Assembly (NCBI RefSeq): GCF_001426185.1
Contig: NZ_LMRP01000001.1
Span: 1,404,765 to 1,468,764 of the forward strand
Direction: 5' to 3'
DNA: 64,000 nucleotides
Source of the DNA: Rhodococcus sp. Leaf247
Lineage (GTDB): Bacteria; Actinomycetota; Actinomycetes; Mycobacteriales; Mycobacteriaceae
Each line of letters starts with the position of its first letter. Positions within the stretch are counted from its first letter, which is position 1. The notes under the pieces were generated by a model that saw only the letters and a list, made by a program, of their open reading frames with translations, had not been told where the DNA came from and searched no databases. This document shows, in pieces, positions 39,262 through 47,086 of the stretch. Made by a program: the position numbers and the translations under genes.

Positions 39262-40341
39262 GTGACCGAACGAGCGCGCGGCACCGACTCGTCGCCGACC
39301 ATCCACCTCGCCATGGCTGTCGGGGACTCCGCCACGGCAGTCGCTGTCGACATCGACGGTGGGGTCGAACTCTTCGAGTGCCCGACCTCCGTGATCCTGA
39401 CCGACGACGGCCGCGTCGAACTCGCGCAGGCACCTGCGGGTATCCGCGGGTTCGTGTCGCAGATCGGCAATCCGTACGGAATCAGGCTTCACGACGGTCG
39501 CGTGGTCCGGGCAGAGGATCTCGTCGCCGGCTTCGCCCACACGCTGATGCGCACGATGTCCGAGTTGTACTCGCTGCCGGCCGACGCGCGGTGCACCGTC
39601 GCCTACCCGAGTGTCCTGTCCGCCGAGGCAGTCGAGGCACTGCGGGACGCACTCGACTACGTCGGACTGTCACAGTGCGTGCTGTCCGCGGCGACCGACG
39701 ACGATGTCGCCGTAGCTGCGCGCGCCCTGTCGCCCGACGCGTCCGCGGCATCGACGTCGCGCACGTCGGACAAGGCTTTCGCCGCGATGGTGGCCGATTC
39801 CGCATCCACCCGTCGCCGACGCGTCCGTGCGGGGACGCCGACCCGAGCGGGCATCGCCATTGCCGCCGTCGCACTCGTCGTCCTCGCCGTGGGAGGCGCT
39901 GTCGGCAGCGTCGACAGGCAGTCGAACACCGTCGAGCCGCTCAACTCCCAGCAGGCCATCACCCCCGCAGCACCCGTCGTGACGTCGACGCTCGAACCGA
40001 CCACCACGGATGCTCCCGCGCCGGTACAGGACGCGCCGCCGGTGGAGCCGGAACCGGTGTACGTCGACACGCCCGACCCCGTCGAACGGCCCGTCGCACC
40101 TCCCGTCGTGGAGACCACCGTTCCCGATCAGGGCTTGTTCTCCGATCGCTTCCCGTTCGGCGCTCCCGACATCGACTTCCCCGACTTCCCGACGCTGCCG
40201 CAGGTCACCGTTCCGACAGCGCCGACCGCCACCACCACGGCGCCCGGCACCACCGCCGATACGAGCACCACCACCTCGGTCGTCGTCCCGTCGGTAGCGG
40301 CGCCCCGAGTGATTCCGTTCCTCCCTGTGAGCGGTCCCTGA
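39262..40341 (+). CDS. Half-Hsp70-like membrane protein with Pro/Thr-rich tail (paralogue 3)
   Basis: Same plan as the preceding gene. An N-terminal actin-like half includes LAMAVGDSATAVAVDIDGG, FVSQIGNPYGIRLHDGRVVR, CTVAYPSVLSAEAVEALRDA and LDYVGLSQCVLSAATDDDVA, with no nucleotide-binding second half. A basic linker (STRRRRVRAG) precedes one transmembrane helix (about residues 195-217, AGIAIAAVALVVLAVGGAVG). The outer tail is Pro/Thr/Val-rich with a short Phe/Asp/Pro segment (DIDFPDFPTLPQ). GTG at 39262 has AGAGGGGG upstream; an in-frame ATG at 39211 would add 17 residues. It is 110 bp after paralogue 2 and probably ends the operon at a terminator near 40415. Confidence 0.75.
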   Translation: MTERARGTDSSPTIHLAMAVGDSATAVAVDIDGGVELFECPTSVILTDDGRVELAQAPAGIRGFVSQIGNPYGIRLHDGRVVRAEDLVAGFAHTLMRTMSELYSLPADARCTVAYPSVLSAEAVEALRDALDYVGLSQCVLSAATDDDVAVAARALSPDASAASTSRTSDKAFAAMVADSASTRRRRVRAGTPTRAGIAIAAVALVVLAVGGAVGSVDRQSNTVEPLNSQQAITPAAPVVTSTLEPTTTDAPAPVQDAPPVEPEPVYVDTPDPVERPVAPPVVETTVPDQGLFSDRFPFGAPDIDFPDFPTLPQVTVPTAPTATTTAPGTTADTSTTTSVVVPSVAAPRVIPFLPVSGP

Positions 40342-40402
40342 CCTGACGCCGGGAGCTTCCACTCCGGCGGTCCGTCGGTCGTGATGGCCTATGCTCGGTC
40401 GC

Positions 40403-40430
40403 TGGCGCGGCCACGGCCGGCGCCCCTTTT
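40403..40430 (+). terminator. Rho-independent-like terminator after the Hsp70-like operon
   Basis: A GC-rich near-palindrome (TGGCGCGGCC-ac-GGCCGGCGCC) is followed directly by CCTTTT, about 60 bp after the stop of paralogue 3. A stem bulge is needed, so strength is uncertain. Confidence 0.55.
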
Positions 40431-40496
40431 CCAGACGTTCATAACGACCATCGACTGCGCGCAGGACCATGCGCGTCGTCGCCCGGAAGGATTTTC

Positions 40497-41825
40497 TTGC
40501 GTATCTCGGCGGTCATCGGAGCCACGGGCATGATTCACCCCACGTCGGGCAGGATTCGGGTGGCGGCCGTGCTGGGCGCCACGCTGATGGGTCTCGTAGC
40601 GGGCACGGCCACCGCCGGCGCAGCGCCCGTACAGGCTCAGCTTCCTGCGGACGCGTTGCCCACCGAGCTTGTCGACGCGGTGCAGCGGGACCTCGGGATG
40701 TCACCGCAGGAATACCTCGACCGCGCGTCCGATGCGCAGCGGCTCCGCTCGTACGCCGACGACTTCCGCAAGCAGCGCCCCGACGACTTCGCCGGCGCGT
40801 GGATGGGTGACGACGGCGTTCCGGTCGTCGCTGTCACGACCACCGAGGCAGCCAGTCAGGTGGCGCGGGACGGCTACCGCAGCCGCCAGTCCCCCGTGTC
40901 GGCGGACAACCTCGAACGCTCGCTCGACGAGTTCGGTCGGTGGGTGTCGGCTCTCCCTCGGGAGGTCTCGTCCCAGGTCAACTCCGCAGCCGTCGACGTT
41001 CTCGGTGGCCGCATCGTCGTCGACATCGCGAACAGTCCGATCGGCCGCGCGTTGAACTTGCCGACGGCCATCGCGAACCTCCAGGTCGTGCTGTCACCTC
41101 CCGCACTGGCCCCCACCCCGCCGCCCGCCGTCACCGGTGGCGACGACTACGTCACCGCAGCCGGTGACATCACGACGGCGCCGCTCGAGAACATCGAGAT
41201 CTGCTCGTTCGGCTTCAGCGCCACCGACGGCTCGGGAAACCCCGTCAATCTCTCTGCCGGACATTGCGATCCGGGCAGCTCGGCCTCGGTCTACCTGCCC
41301 GATCGCGGCGACATCCGAGCGAGCACCCCGGTAGGGAAGTTCGCGCAGTCCAGCGTGGGCGCAGGCGACGGCCTCGACTACTCGGTGATCGCACTGGACG
41401 ACGCCGGCGTGGCCGCAGGACTGAGCGAGCCCACCGTCCGCGGCGCCAACGGCACCGCCCTGACGATCACCGGAACGGCCTCACCCGTCGTCGGTGCACC
41501 CGTCTGCAAGTCCGGCCAGGCAAGCTCCTTCACCTGCGGGTTGGTCGCTGCCGACCGCGTCGAAACGCAGTTGTTCCTGGGTGACGGCGAAAGCCGGACC
41601 ATCCGCGGATTCGCCAGCACTGCATGCACACTCGCGGGCGACAGCGGCGGCGCGATCGTCACCGGCACGCTCGCCCTGGGCATCACCAGCGGCTCCAACA
41701 GCGGCGGCGCACCCAGCTGCGGCGAGGCCAACCTGGCACTCGCTCAGTACGGCGGAACTGCCAGCCTGGGCATTCCGATCGACGCTGTCGCAGCGGCCAC
41801 GGGAACTACCGTCCGAACGTCGTGA
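40497..41825 (+). CDS. Secreted S1-family serine protease (alpha-lytic / streptogrisin-like) with propeptide
   Basis: A chymotrypsin-fold secreted protease of 442 aa. The signal peptide is RIRVAAVLGATLMGLVAGTA ending AGAAP. A propeptide of about 150 residues resembles streptogrisin-type foldase regions (LGMSPQEYLDRASDAQRL). The catalytic triad is visible as His256 (LSAGHCDPG), Asp294 (DGLDYSVIAL) and Ser383 (AGDSGGAIV), with cysteine pairs around His and Ser. I used TTG at 40497 because GAAGGA sits 7 bp upstream; ATG 33 bp later is the alternative. It is followed by an inverted repeat, CCGAACGT / ACGTTCGG (41813-41842), overlapping its 3' end. Confidence 0.88.
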   Translation: MRISAVIGATGMIHPTSGRIRVAAVLGATLMGLVAGTATAGAAPVQAQLPADALPTELVDAVQRDLGMSPQEYLDRASDAQRLRSYADDFRKQRPDDFAGAWMGDDGVPVVAVTTTEAASQVARDGYRSRQSPVSADNLERSLDEFGRWVSALPREVSSQVNSAAVDVLGGRIVVDIANSPIGRALNLPTAIANLQVVLSPPALAPTPPPAVTGGDDYVTAAGDITTAPLENIEICSFGFSATDGSGNPVNLSAGHCDPGSSASVYLPDRGDIRASTPVGKFAQSSVGAGDGLDYSVIALDDAGVAAGLSEPTVRGANGTALTITGTASPVVGAPVCKSGQASSFTCGLVAADRVETQLFLGDGESRTIRGFASTACTLAGDSGGAIVTGTLALGITSGSNSGGAPSCGEANLALAQYGGTASLGIPIDAVAAATGTTVRTS

Positions 41826-41926
41826 CGAAGCACAACGTTCGGTCTCGTTGATGCGGTAATGTCACCGACCGAGGCGAGGCGCCTCCGCGCAGAGTCCGTG
41901 CGCGTCGGACCCACAGGAGGCCAGCC

Positions 41927-42004
41927 GTGGACCTGCTTCAACTCGCTCTCACCGTCTTCGGATACATCGTCAAGATCGCTCTGAACGCGAACGCACTCAG
42001 CTGA
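41927..42004 (+). CDS. Putative 25-residue hydrophobic peptide gene
   Basis: GTG at 41927 is preceded by a perfect AGGAGG with a 6-base spacer, and the frame runs 25 codons to TGA. The peptide begins VDLLQLALTVFGYIVKIAL and ends NANALS. It is hydrophobic and helix-like with one Asp and one Lys, suggesting a membrane-associated microprotein. A strong hairpin starts 6 bp after the stop. TAATGT at 41857-41862 could be the -10, giving a leader of about 55 nt. An isolated promoter, SD, micro-ORF and terminator argue for a real gene. Function is unknown; a leader peptide is less likely because the terminator separates it from the next gene. Confidence 0.6.
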   Translation: MDLLQLALTVFGYIVKIALNANALS

Positions 42005-42010
42005 CATCTC

Positions 42011-42049
42011 AGCAGCGGCCCCATCGTCACCGACGGTGGGGCCGTTGCT
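42011..42049 (+). terminator. Terminator hairpin after the 25-residue peptide gene
   Basis: AGCAGCGGCCCCATCGTC (42011-42028) pairs with GACGGTGGGGCCGTTGCT (42032-42049) with two non-Watson-Crick positions and a 3-base loop. There is no long T run, as is common in actinobacteria. Confidence 0.75.
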
Positions 42050-42222
42050 GTGTCACCGTGAAGGCCACGGCCGCATCACGTTTCGGATTCTGTCGCAGAA
42101 AGCACTCCAGTCACAGTGGTACCGTGGTAGTACGCAGTCGCTCCGTCAATGTCGACGTGACGCACCGACTGTCGTTCCGACCCACGTCCCGAGAAGGTGT
42201 TCTGCTGTGCTGCGCTGCGTTC

Positions 42223-42262
42223 GATACCCCCACATCGTCGGCTTCGCGCCGATGGGGGTATC
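42223..42262 (+). promoter_or_regulatory. Leader hairpin masking the Shine-Dalgarno of the downstream membrane-protein gene
   Basis: GATACCCCCA (42223-42232) pairs perfectly with TGGGGGTATC (42253-42262), and the inside folds further through CGGC-ttcgc-GCCG. The G run in the 3' arm is the only ribosome-binding sequence for GTG at 42266. In the folded RNA it would be closed, so melting by temperature, a protein or a ligand would be needed for translation. Pairing is read from sequence; the switching role is inferred. Confidence 0.55.
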
Positions 42263-42265
42263 ACT

Positions 42266-42574
42266 GTGACCGATTTCGCCGATTCCTCTGTCCCCTACGA
42301 CAACCGGGCCGGTGCGGCCGTCTACACCCCGGCCGACACCACGACCGCCCGCATCCTCGACGCCCGCCTCGCCGATGCGTCCGTCCTGCTGGGCGCGCTG
42401 TCGGTGGTGACGTTCTGGAGCTTCGGTGTCGGCATCCTTCTGGGTCTCGGCGCCGTCGTTGCCGGCGGGCTGGCCACGCGTGTTCCCGACGCCGACCGGT
42501 CCGACACCATCATCGGAATCCTCACCGGTGCAGTGGGAATCGCGGTGGGCGCACTCTTCCTCGCCGCGACCTGA
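42266..42574 (+). CDS. Small membrane protein, 102 aa, unknown function
   Basis: Starts VTDFADSSVPYDNRAGAAVY at GTG 42266; an in-frame ATG 69 bp upstream would place the leader hairpin inside the gene. Two hydrophobic segments (residues about 40-65, SVVTFWSFGVGILLGLGAVV, and 80-100, IIGILTGAVGIAVGALFL) are joined by a short charged loop (TRVPDADRSD). No family is recognised. It ends before a perfect 15-bp terminator stem and converges on a secreted-protein gene. Confidence 0.65.
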   Translation: MTDFADSSVPYDNRAGAAVYTPADTTTARILDARLADASVLLGALSVVTFWSFGVGILLGLGAVVAGGLATRVPDADRSDTIIGILTGAVGIAVGALFLAAT

Positions 42575-42591
42575 GAAGAGTCCGAACACGA

Positions 42592-42625
42592 CGAAGGCCG
42601 CCACCCAGCAGGGTGGCGGCCTTCG
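42592..42625. terminator. Bidirectional terminator hairpin (15-bp perfect stem)
   Basis: CGAAGGCCGCCACCC (42592-42606), loop agca, then GGGTGGCGGCCTTCG (42611-42625). It lies between two convergent genes and can terminate both. Confidence 0.85.
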
Positions 42626-42638
42626 GTGTCTGGAGAGA

Positions 42639-43295
42639 TTACTCGGCGAACTTGGAGGTTCCCGGAGCAGCGTTGTACGTGTTGAGCAGATCGATTCCGG
42701 CGACGATCAGCGTCGGTCCACCGGCGACGATGGTGCCGATGACTCCACCGACTCCCGCTCCGGGGACGATGCCGATCGCGGGAACGATGATTCCACCGAC
42801 GACAGCGCCGACGATGGTGCCCGTCAGTCCGCCGATGGCGGTGGCGACACCGAGCTGCGAGGCGAAGGACTGCTCGGCCGCGGTGTTCTCGGCGGGCGAT
42901 GCAGCGTTCTGCTCGAGCGCGGCAGGCGTGAGGCCCATCGGTGCTGCGAGGTTCGGGATGAGGGTGACGGTGCGGCCCTCGTCGGTGTACTCGACACCGT
43001 AGGGGAACTCGATGCCGTTGAGGTTGAACGACAGAGGCAGGCTGACGACCTGGTTGCCCTCGTTGTCCTCGAGCACGACGGACTTGCCGTCATCAGATGC
43101 GCGGAACAGGCCGGCGTCGACAGTGGTGACGACCTTGCCGCCTTCGACGCGCGATGCCCAGTTCACCTCGCTGTTCTGCTCGGTGGTGGGCACAGCGGGA
43201 GTGGTGGTGGTCGGCTGCGCGTACGCAGTGCCGGTCCAGACGCCCAAGGAGGCGATCGCGATCGCAGAGGTAGCGACGAGTCGACGCAGATTCAT
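42639..43295 (-). CDS. Secreted or envelope protein with Gly-rich hydrophobic C terminus
   Basis: A 218-aa protein with a clear signal peptide (RRLVATSAIAIASLGVWTG, cleavage near AYA-QPT). The mature N-terminal part is beta-rich (VEGGKVVTTVDAGLFRASDD, VVLEDNEGNQVVSLPLSF), a pattern I associate with a Rhodococcus family of secreted proteins of unknown function. The C-terminal 75 residues are glycine-rich and hydrophobic (IVGAVVGGIIVPAIGIVPGA), like glycine-zipper proteins that insert in or coat membranes. No enzyme motif is present. Confidence 0.78.
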   Translation of the reverse strand: MNLRRLVATSAIAIASLGVWTGTAYAQPTTTTPAVPTTEQNSEVNWASRVEGGKVVTTVDAGLFRASDDGKSVVLEDNEGNQVVSLPLSFNLNGIEFPYGVEYTDEGRTVTLIPNLAAPMGLTPAALEQNAASPAENTAAEQSFASQLGVATAIGGLTGTIVGAVVGGIIVPAIGIVPGAGVGGVIGTIVAGGPTLIVAGIDLLNTYNAAPGTSKFAE

Positions 43296-43786
43296 CTAGT
43301 TGTTCCGTTCGTTCAGGTTCAAGGCTTCGGACCCCGACCGGTGAACTGTAGCCGTTGAGGGCGACAGAACCGAATCATGGGTTCGTTTCCGGTACGAGTC
43401 AGGATTTGCCCGTGTGAACTGCCACGACGTGGACGACGCACGGACGGTGGCGCGGGTGAAGAGTAACAAAACAGACGCCCCGGCAGTGCTTCTTGACGGG
43501 CGTCGCGAAGTTACCGACAAGGCAAGTTAGGAATACCTGTGCGGCAGGCGTGTCGCTGTGCCGTAATACGGTAGGGCGCATCGCGTGGATCGGACCGACC
43601 AGCCCTCGGTCCGACCTGCGGAGATGCCACTTCCGGTGCTAAGTTACCGGCAAGTAGTGACCCACCGGTTACCGGCTGGTAACTTAGTGGTCGACAGATG
43701 TATCGGGCTGACCATCGGACTGCCCACGGGCCGGCCGGAAGCACACGGCGACGGACGTAGCTCTGTCGCCCGAGAAAGGCAACGTC
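43296..43786. promoter_or_regulatory. Divergent control region before etfD with nested GTTACC/GGTAAC palindromes
   Basis: No gene in 491 bp. Close to etfD are two nested inverted repeats: CTAAGTTACC (43639-43648) with GGTAACTTAG (43678-43687), and GTTACC-N4-GGTAAC (43668-43683). A related half-site, AAGTTACCGA, lies at 43508-43517. Palindromes of this shape are typical operators of TetR-type regulators of fatty-acid catabolism, which would suit the etfD role in beta-oxidation. The regulator itself is not in the window. A separate 7-bp inverted repeat (GACGCCC/GGGCGTC) lies at 43474-43504. Confidence 0.55.
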
Positions 43787-46700
43787 ATGAATGCCCTGAC
43801 GATCACCCTCGGCACCGTCGGTGCCCTGCTCAGCATCGTGTGTTGGGCCTACTTCTTCCGCGGTGCCGCGCTGATGGTGCGATCCATCGCGTTGGGTCAG
43901 CCGGACAGAACGCGCCTGCGTCCGTTCATCCCGCGGTTCAAGCAGATGTGCATCGAGTTCGCCGCGCACACCCGCATGAACAAGTTCCGCAGCGTCGGCT
44001 GGGCTCACTGGCTGGTGATGGTGGGCTTCCTGATCGGTTCGATCCTGTGGTTCGAGGCGTACGGGCAGACCTTCAACCCCGAGTTCCACTGGCCGCTGAT
44101 CGGCGACCTGGCGATCTACCACCTGATGGACGAGATCCTGGGACTCGGCACGGTGATCGGCATCGTCACGCTGATGATCATCCGCCAGCGCAACCACCCG
44201 CGCTCCCCCGAGCGCCTCTCGCGCTTCTCCGGCTCGAACTTCCGCGCCGCGTACTTCGTCGAGTTCGTCGTGCTGCTCGAGGGTCTGGGCATGATCCTGG
44301 TCAAGGCCGGCAAGATCGCCACCTACGGACACGCGAACCCGTACACCGACTTCTTCACCATGAACCTGGCCAAGCTGCTTCCCGCCAGCGCGGTCATGGT
44401 GTCGATCTTCGCGTTCGTCAAGCTCATGTCGGGCATGGTGTGGCTGCTGATCGTCGGTCGCAACATCACCTGGGGCGTCGCATGGCACCGCTTCAGCGCG
44501 TTCTTCAACATCTACTTCAAGCGTGAGGACGACGGCGGAGTCGCCCTCGGCGCAGCCAGGCCGATGATGTCCGGCGGCAAGGTCCTCGAAATGGAGGAAG
44601 CCGACCCCGACGTCGACGCGTTCGGTGCCGGCAAGATCGAGGACTTCACCTGGAAGGGCTGGCTGGACTTCACCACCTGCACCGAGTGCGGTCGCTGCCA
44701 GTCGCAGTGCCCCGCCTGGAACACCGGCAAGCCGCTCTCCCCCAAGCTCCTCATCACCTCGCTCCGCGATCACGGCAACGCGAAGGCGCCATACCTTCTC
44801 GCCGGTGGCCGCAAGGACATGGCCGGCGACGAGGTCGGTTTGGTCGACGCCGACGGCAAGCCCGACGAGGCCAAGCTCGCCAAGATCCCGCAGGCTGCCC
44901 GCGACGAGGCCGAGCGCAAGCTTGTCGGCGAGACCACGCTGGACGACGGTGGCCTCGGCGGCATCATCGATCCCGAGGTGCTGTGGAGCTGCACCAACTG
45001 CGGTGCGTGCGTCGAGCAGTGCCCCGTCGACATCGAGCACGTCGACCACATCCTCGACATGCGTCGCTACCAGGTGCTCATCGAGTCGGAGTTCCCCACC
45101 GAGCTCGCCGGGTTGTTCAAGAACCTGGAGAACAAGGGCAACCCGTGGGGCCAGAACGCCAAGGACCGCACCAACTGGATCACCGAGCTCGACTTCGACG
45201 TCCCCGTCTTCGGACAGGACGCCGACAGCTTCGAGGACTTCGAGTACCTCTTTTGGGTCGGCTGCGCCGGCGCCTACGAGGACCGCGCGAAGAAGACCAC
45301 CAAGGCCGTCGCGGAACTCCTCGCCACCGCGGGCGTGAAGTTCATGGTGCTCGGCGCAGAGGAGACCTGCACCGGTGACTCCGCTCGCCGCGCGGGCAAC
45401 GAGTTCCTGTTCCAGCAGCTCGCGATGCAGAACATCGAGACCCTGAACTCCGTGTTCGAGGGAGTCGACGAGAGCCGTCGCAAGATCGTCGTCACGTGCG
45501 CGCACTGCTTCAACGCACTGGGCAACGAGTACCCGCAGGTCGGCGGCAAGTACGAAGTTGTCCACCACACCCAGCTGCTGAACCGCCTCGTGCGGGCCAA
45601 GAAGCTGATTCCCGTGGCGTCGGTGCAGGAAGACGTCACGTACCACGACCCGTGCTTCCTCGGCCGCCACAACAAGGTCTACGACGCACCGCGTGAGCTC
45701 ATGGCCGCGTCGGGTTCCACGCTCAAGGAGATGCCCCGCCACGGTGAGCGCTCCATGTGCTGTGGCGCCGGTGGTGCTCGCATGTGGATGGAAGAAAAGA
45801 TCGGCAAGCGGATCAACATCGACCGCGTCGACGAAGCACTGGACACGCTCAGTGGCAGCGGCACGGCGACGCAGAAGATCGCGACCGGCTGCCCCTTCTG
45901 CCGCGTCATGCTCAACGACGGTGTCACCGCACGTCAGGAGGGCGGCAGCAACGAGAACGTCGAGGTCATCGACGTCTCGCAGATGCTGCTCAGCTCCATC
46001 ACGCGCCTCGACTCCGCACAGCTGGGCAAGAACATCGCGGTCATCCCCCGCGAGAAGCCAGAGGTCGTGCCCGCGGAAGAGCCCGTCGGCAAGCCCAAGG
46101 CCGAGTCTGTCGCCACCGAGGACGTCGCTGCCGAGGAGGAGAAGGGCCGCGTCGAGGAGATCGAGACCGCTGCTGCCGGCGGCGATCCCACCGCCCCGGC
46201 ACCCGGCAAGGGCCTGAAGATGAAGGGCCTCGCCAAGGCACCGGGAGCGAAGGCGCCCGGAGCGAAGGCACCTGCCAAGCCCGCCGAGTCCCCCAACGCA
46301 GACGGCGACGACGCAGCAGATGCGTCCAAGCCCAAGGGCCTCGGACTGGCCGGCAAGGCCAAGGCACCCGGCAAGGGTCTCGGTATGGCCGGTGGGGCCA
46401 AGGCACCCGGTAAGGGGCTCGGCATGGCCGGTGGAGCCAAGGCACCCGGCAAGCCTGCTGCGGCGTCTGCACCTGCCCCGGCAGCTGAGGCTCCGGCTTC
46501 GGAGGCCACGGCTTCTGAGGCCCCGGCATCTGAGGCCCCGGCACAGGCTCCCGCCGCTGGTGACACGGCGTCGGAGGTCAAGCCGACCGTCAAGGCCAAG
46601 GGACTCGCGGTGAAGTCGGGCTTCAAGAAGCCGGGCGCCAAGGCACCGGGATCGGCAGCACCCGCCGCTGCGCCTGCCGCCGAGACCCCGGCAGCTGCTG

Positions 46701-47077
46701 AGCCTGTCGCCGAGACCCCGGCACCCGCCGCGTCGGAGGCCCCGGCGTCGGAGGCTCCAGCCCAGGCGTCGGAGTCCATGCCGACCGTCAAGGCCAAGGG
46801 CCTCGCGGTGAAGTCGGGCTTCAAGAAGCCGGGCGCCAAGGCACCGGGTTCAGCAGCACCGGCGGCAGCTGAACCGGCCGTCGAGAAGGCACCGGAGCCC
46901 ACAACTCCGGCAGCCGAGTCGAACGGATCGGCCGAGTCGAACGGTGCAGCCGAGTCGAACGGTGCAGCCGAGTCCAACGGTGCAGCGGAGCCGAAGGACA
47001 ACCCGGCCCCGCCCGCTCCGAAGGCCGGCGGACTGGGATTCAAGTCGGGAGCGAAGGCACCGGGCAAGAAGTCCTGA
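43787..47077 (+). CDS. etfD: Membrane electron-transfer-flavoprotein oxidoreductase EtfD (HdrD-type Fe-S protein)
   Basis: Related to M. tuberculosis Rv0338c, reported to pass electrons from EtfBA to menaquinone during fatty-acid beta-oxidation. The N terminus has about five membrane helices (residues 1-225; first VGALLSIVCWAYFFRGAAL). Two 4Fe-4S motifs follow, CTECGRCQSQCP from Cys298 and CTNCGACVEQCP from Cys402. Then come two CCG-type heterodisulfide-reductase regions, with CAHCF near residue 570, Cys658-Cys659 in MCCGAGGARMWME, and GCPFCRVML. From about residue 745 the protein continues as a roughly 350-residue Ala/Pro/Lys low-complexity tail with repeats (KGLGMAGGAKAPG, VKAKGLAVKSGFKKPGAKAP). 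At 1096 aa it is longer than the mycobacterial protein (about 880 aa, from memory), by the tail. Confidence 0.92.
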   Translation: MNALTITLGTVGALLSIVCWAYFFRGAALMVRSIALGQPDRTRLRPFIPRFKQMCIEFAAHTRMNKFRSVGWAHWLVMVGFLIGSILWFEAYGQTFNPEFHWPLIGDLAIYHLMDEILGLGTVIGIVTLMIIRQRNHPRSPERLSRFSGSNFRAAYFVEFVVLLEGLGMILVKAGKIATYGHANPYTDFFTMNLAKLLPASAVMVSIFAFVKLMSGMVWLLIVGRNITWGVAWHRFSAFFNIYFKREDDGGVALGAARPMMSGGKVLEMEEADPDVDAFGAGKIEDFTWKGWLDFTTCTECGRCQSQCPAWNTGKPLSPKLLITSLRDHGNAKAPYLLAGGRKDMAGDEVGLVDADGKPDEAKLAKIPQAARDEAERKLVGETTLDDGGLGGIIDPEVLWSCTNCGACVEQCPVDIEHVDHILDMRRYQVLIESEFPTELAGLFKNLENKGNPWGQNAKDRTNWITELDFDVPVFGQDADSFEDFEYLFWVGCAGAYEDRAKKTTKAVAELLATAGVKFMVLGAEETCTGDSARRAGNEFLFQQLAMQNIETLNSVFEGVDESRRKIVVTCAHCFNALGNEYPQVGGKYEVVHHTQLLNRLVRAKKLIPVASVQEDVTYHDPCFLGRHNKVYDAPRELMAASGSTLKEMPRHGERSMCCGAGGARMWMEEKIGKRINIDRVDEALDTLSGSGTATQKIATGCPFCRVMLNDGVTARQEGGSNENVEVIDVSQMLLSSITRLDSAQLGKNIAVIPREKPEVVPAEEPVGKPKAESVATEDVAAEEEKGRVEEIETAAAGGDPTAPAPGKGLKMKGLAKAPGAKAPGAKAPAKPAESPNADGDDAADASKPKGLGLAGKAKAPGKGLGMAGGAKAPGKGLGMAGGAKAPGKPAAASAPAPAAEAPASEATASEAPASEAPAQAPAAGDTASEVKPTVKAKGLAVKSGFKKPGAKAPGSAAPAAAPAAETPAAAEPVAETPAPAASEAPASEAPAQASESMPTVKAKGLAVKSGFKKPGAKAPGSAAPAAAEPAVEKAPEPTTPAAESNGSAESNGAAESNGAAESNGAAEPKDNPAPPAPKAGGLGFKSGAKAPGKKS

Positions 47078-47086
47078 CCGAACACC

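Noticed and set aside
43511-45742. 743-codon minus-strand frame opposite etfD
   Set aside because: It is antisense to clear Fe-S and membrane motifs of etfD and has no domain of its own.
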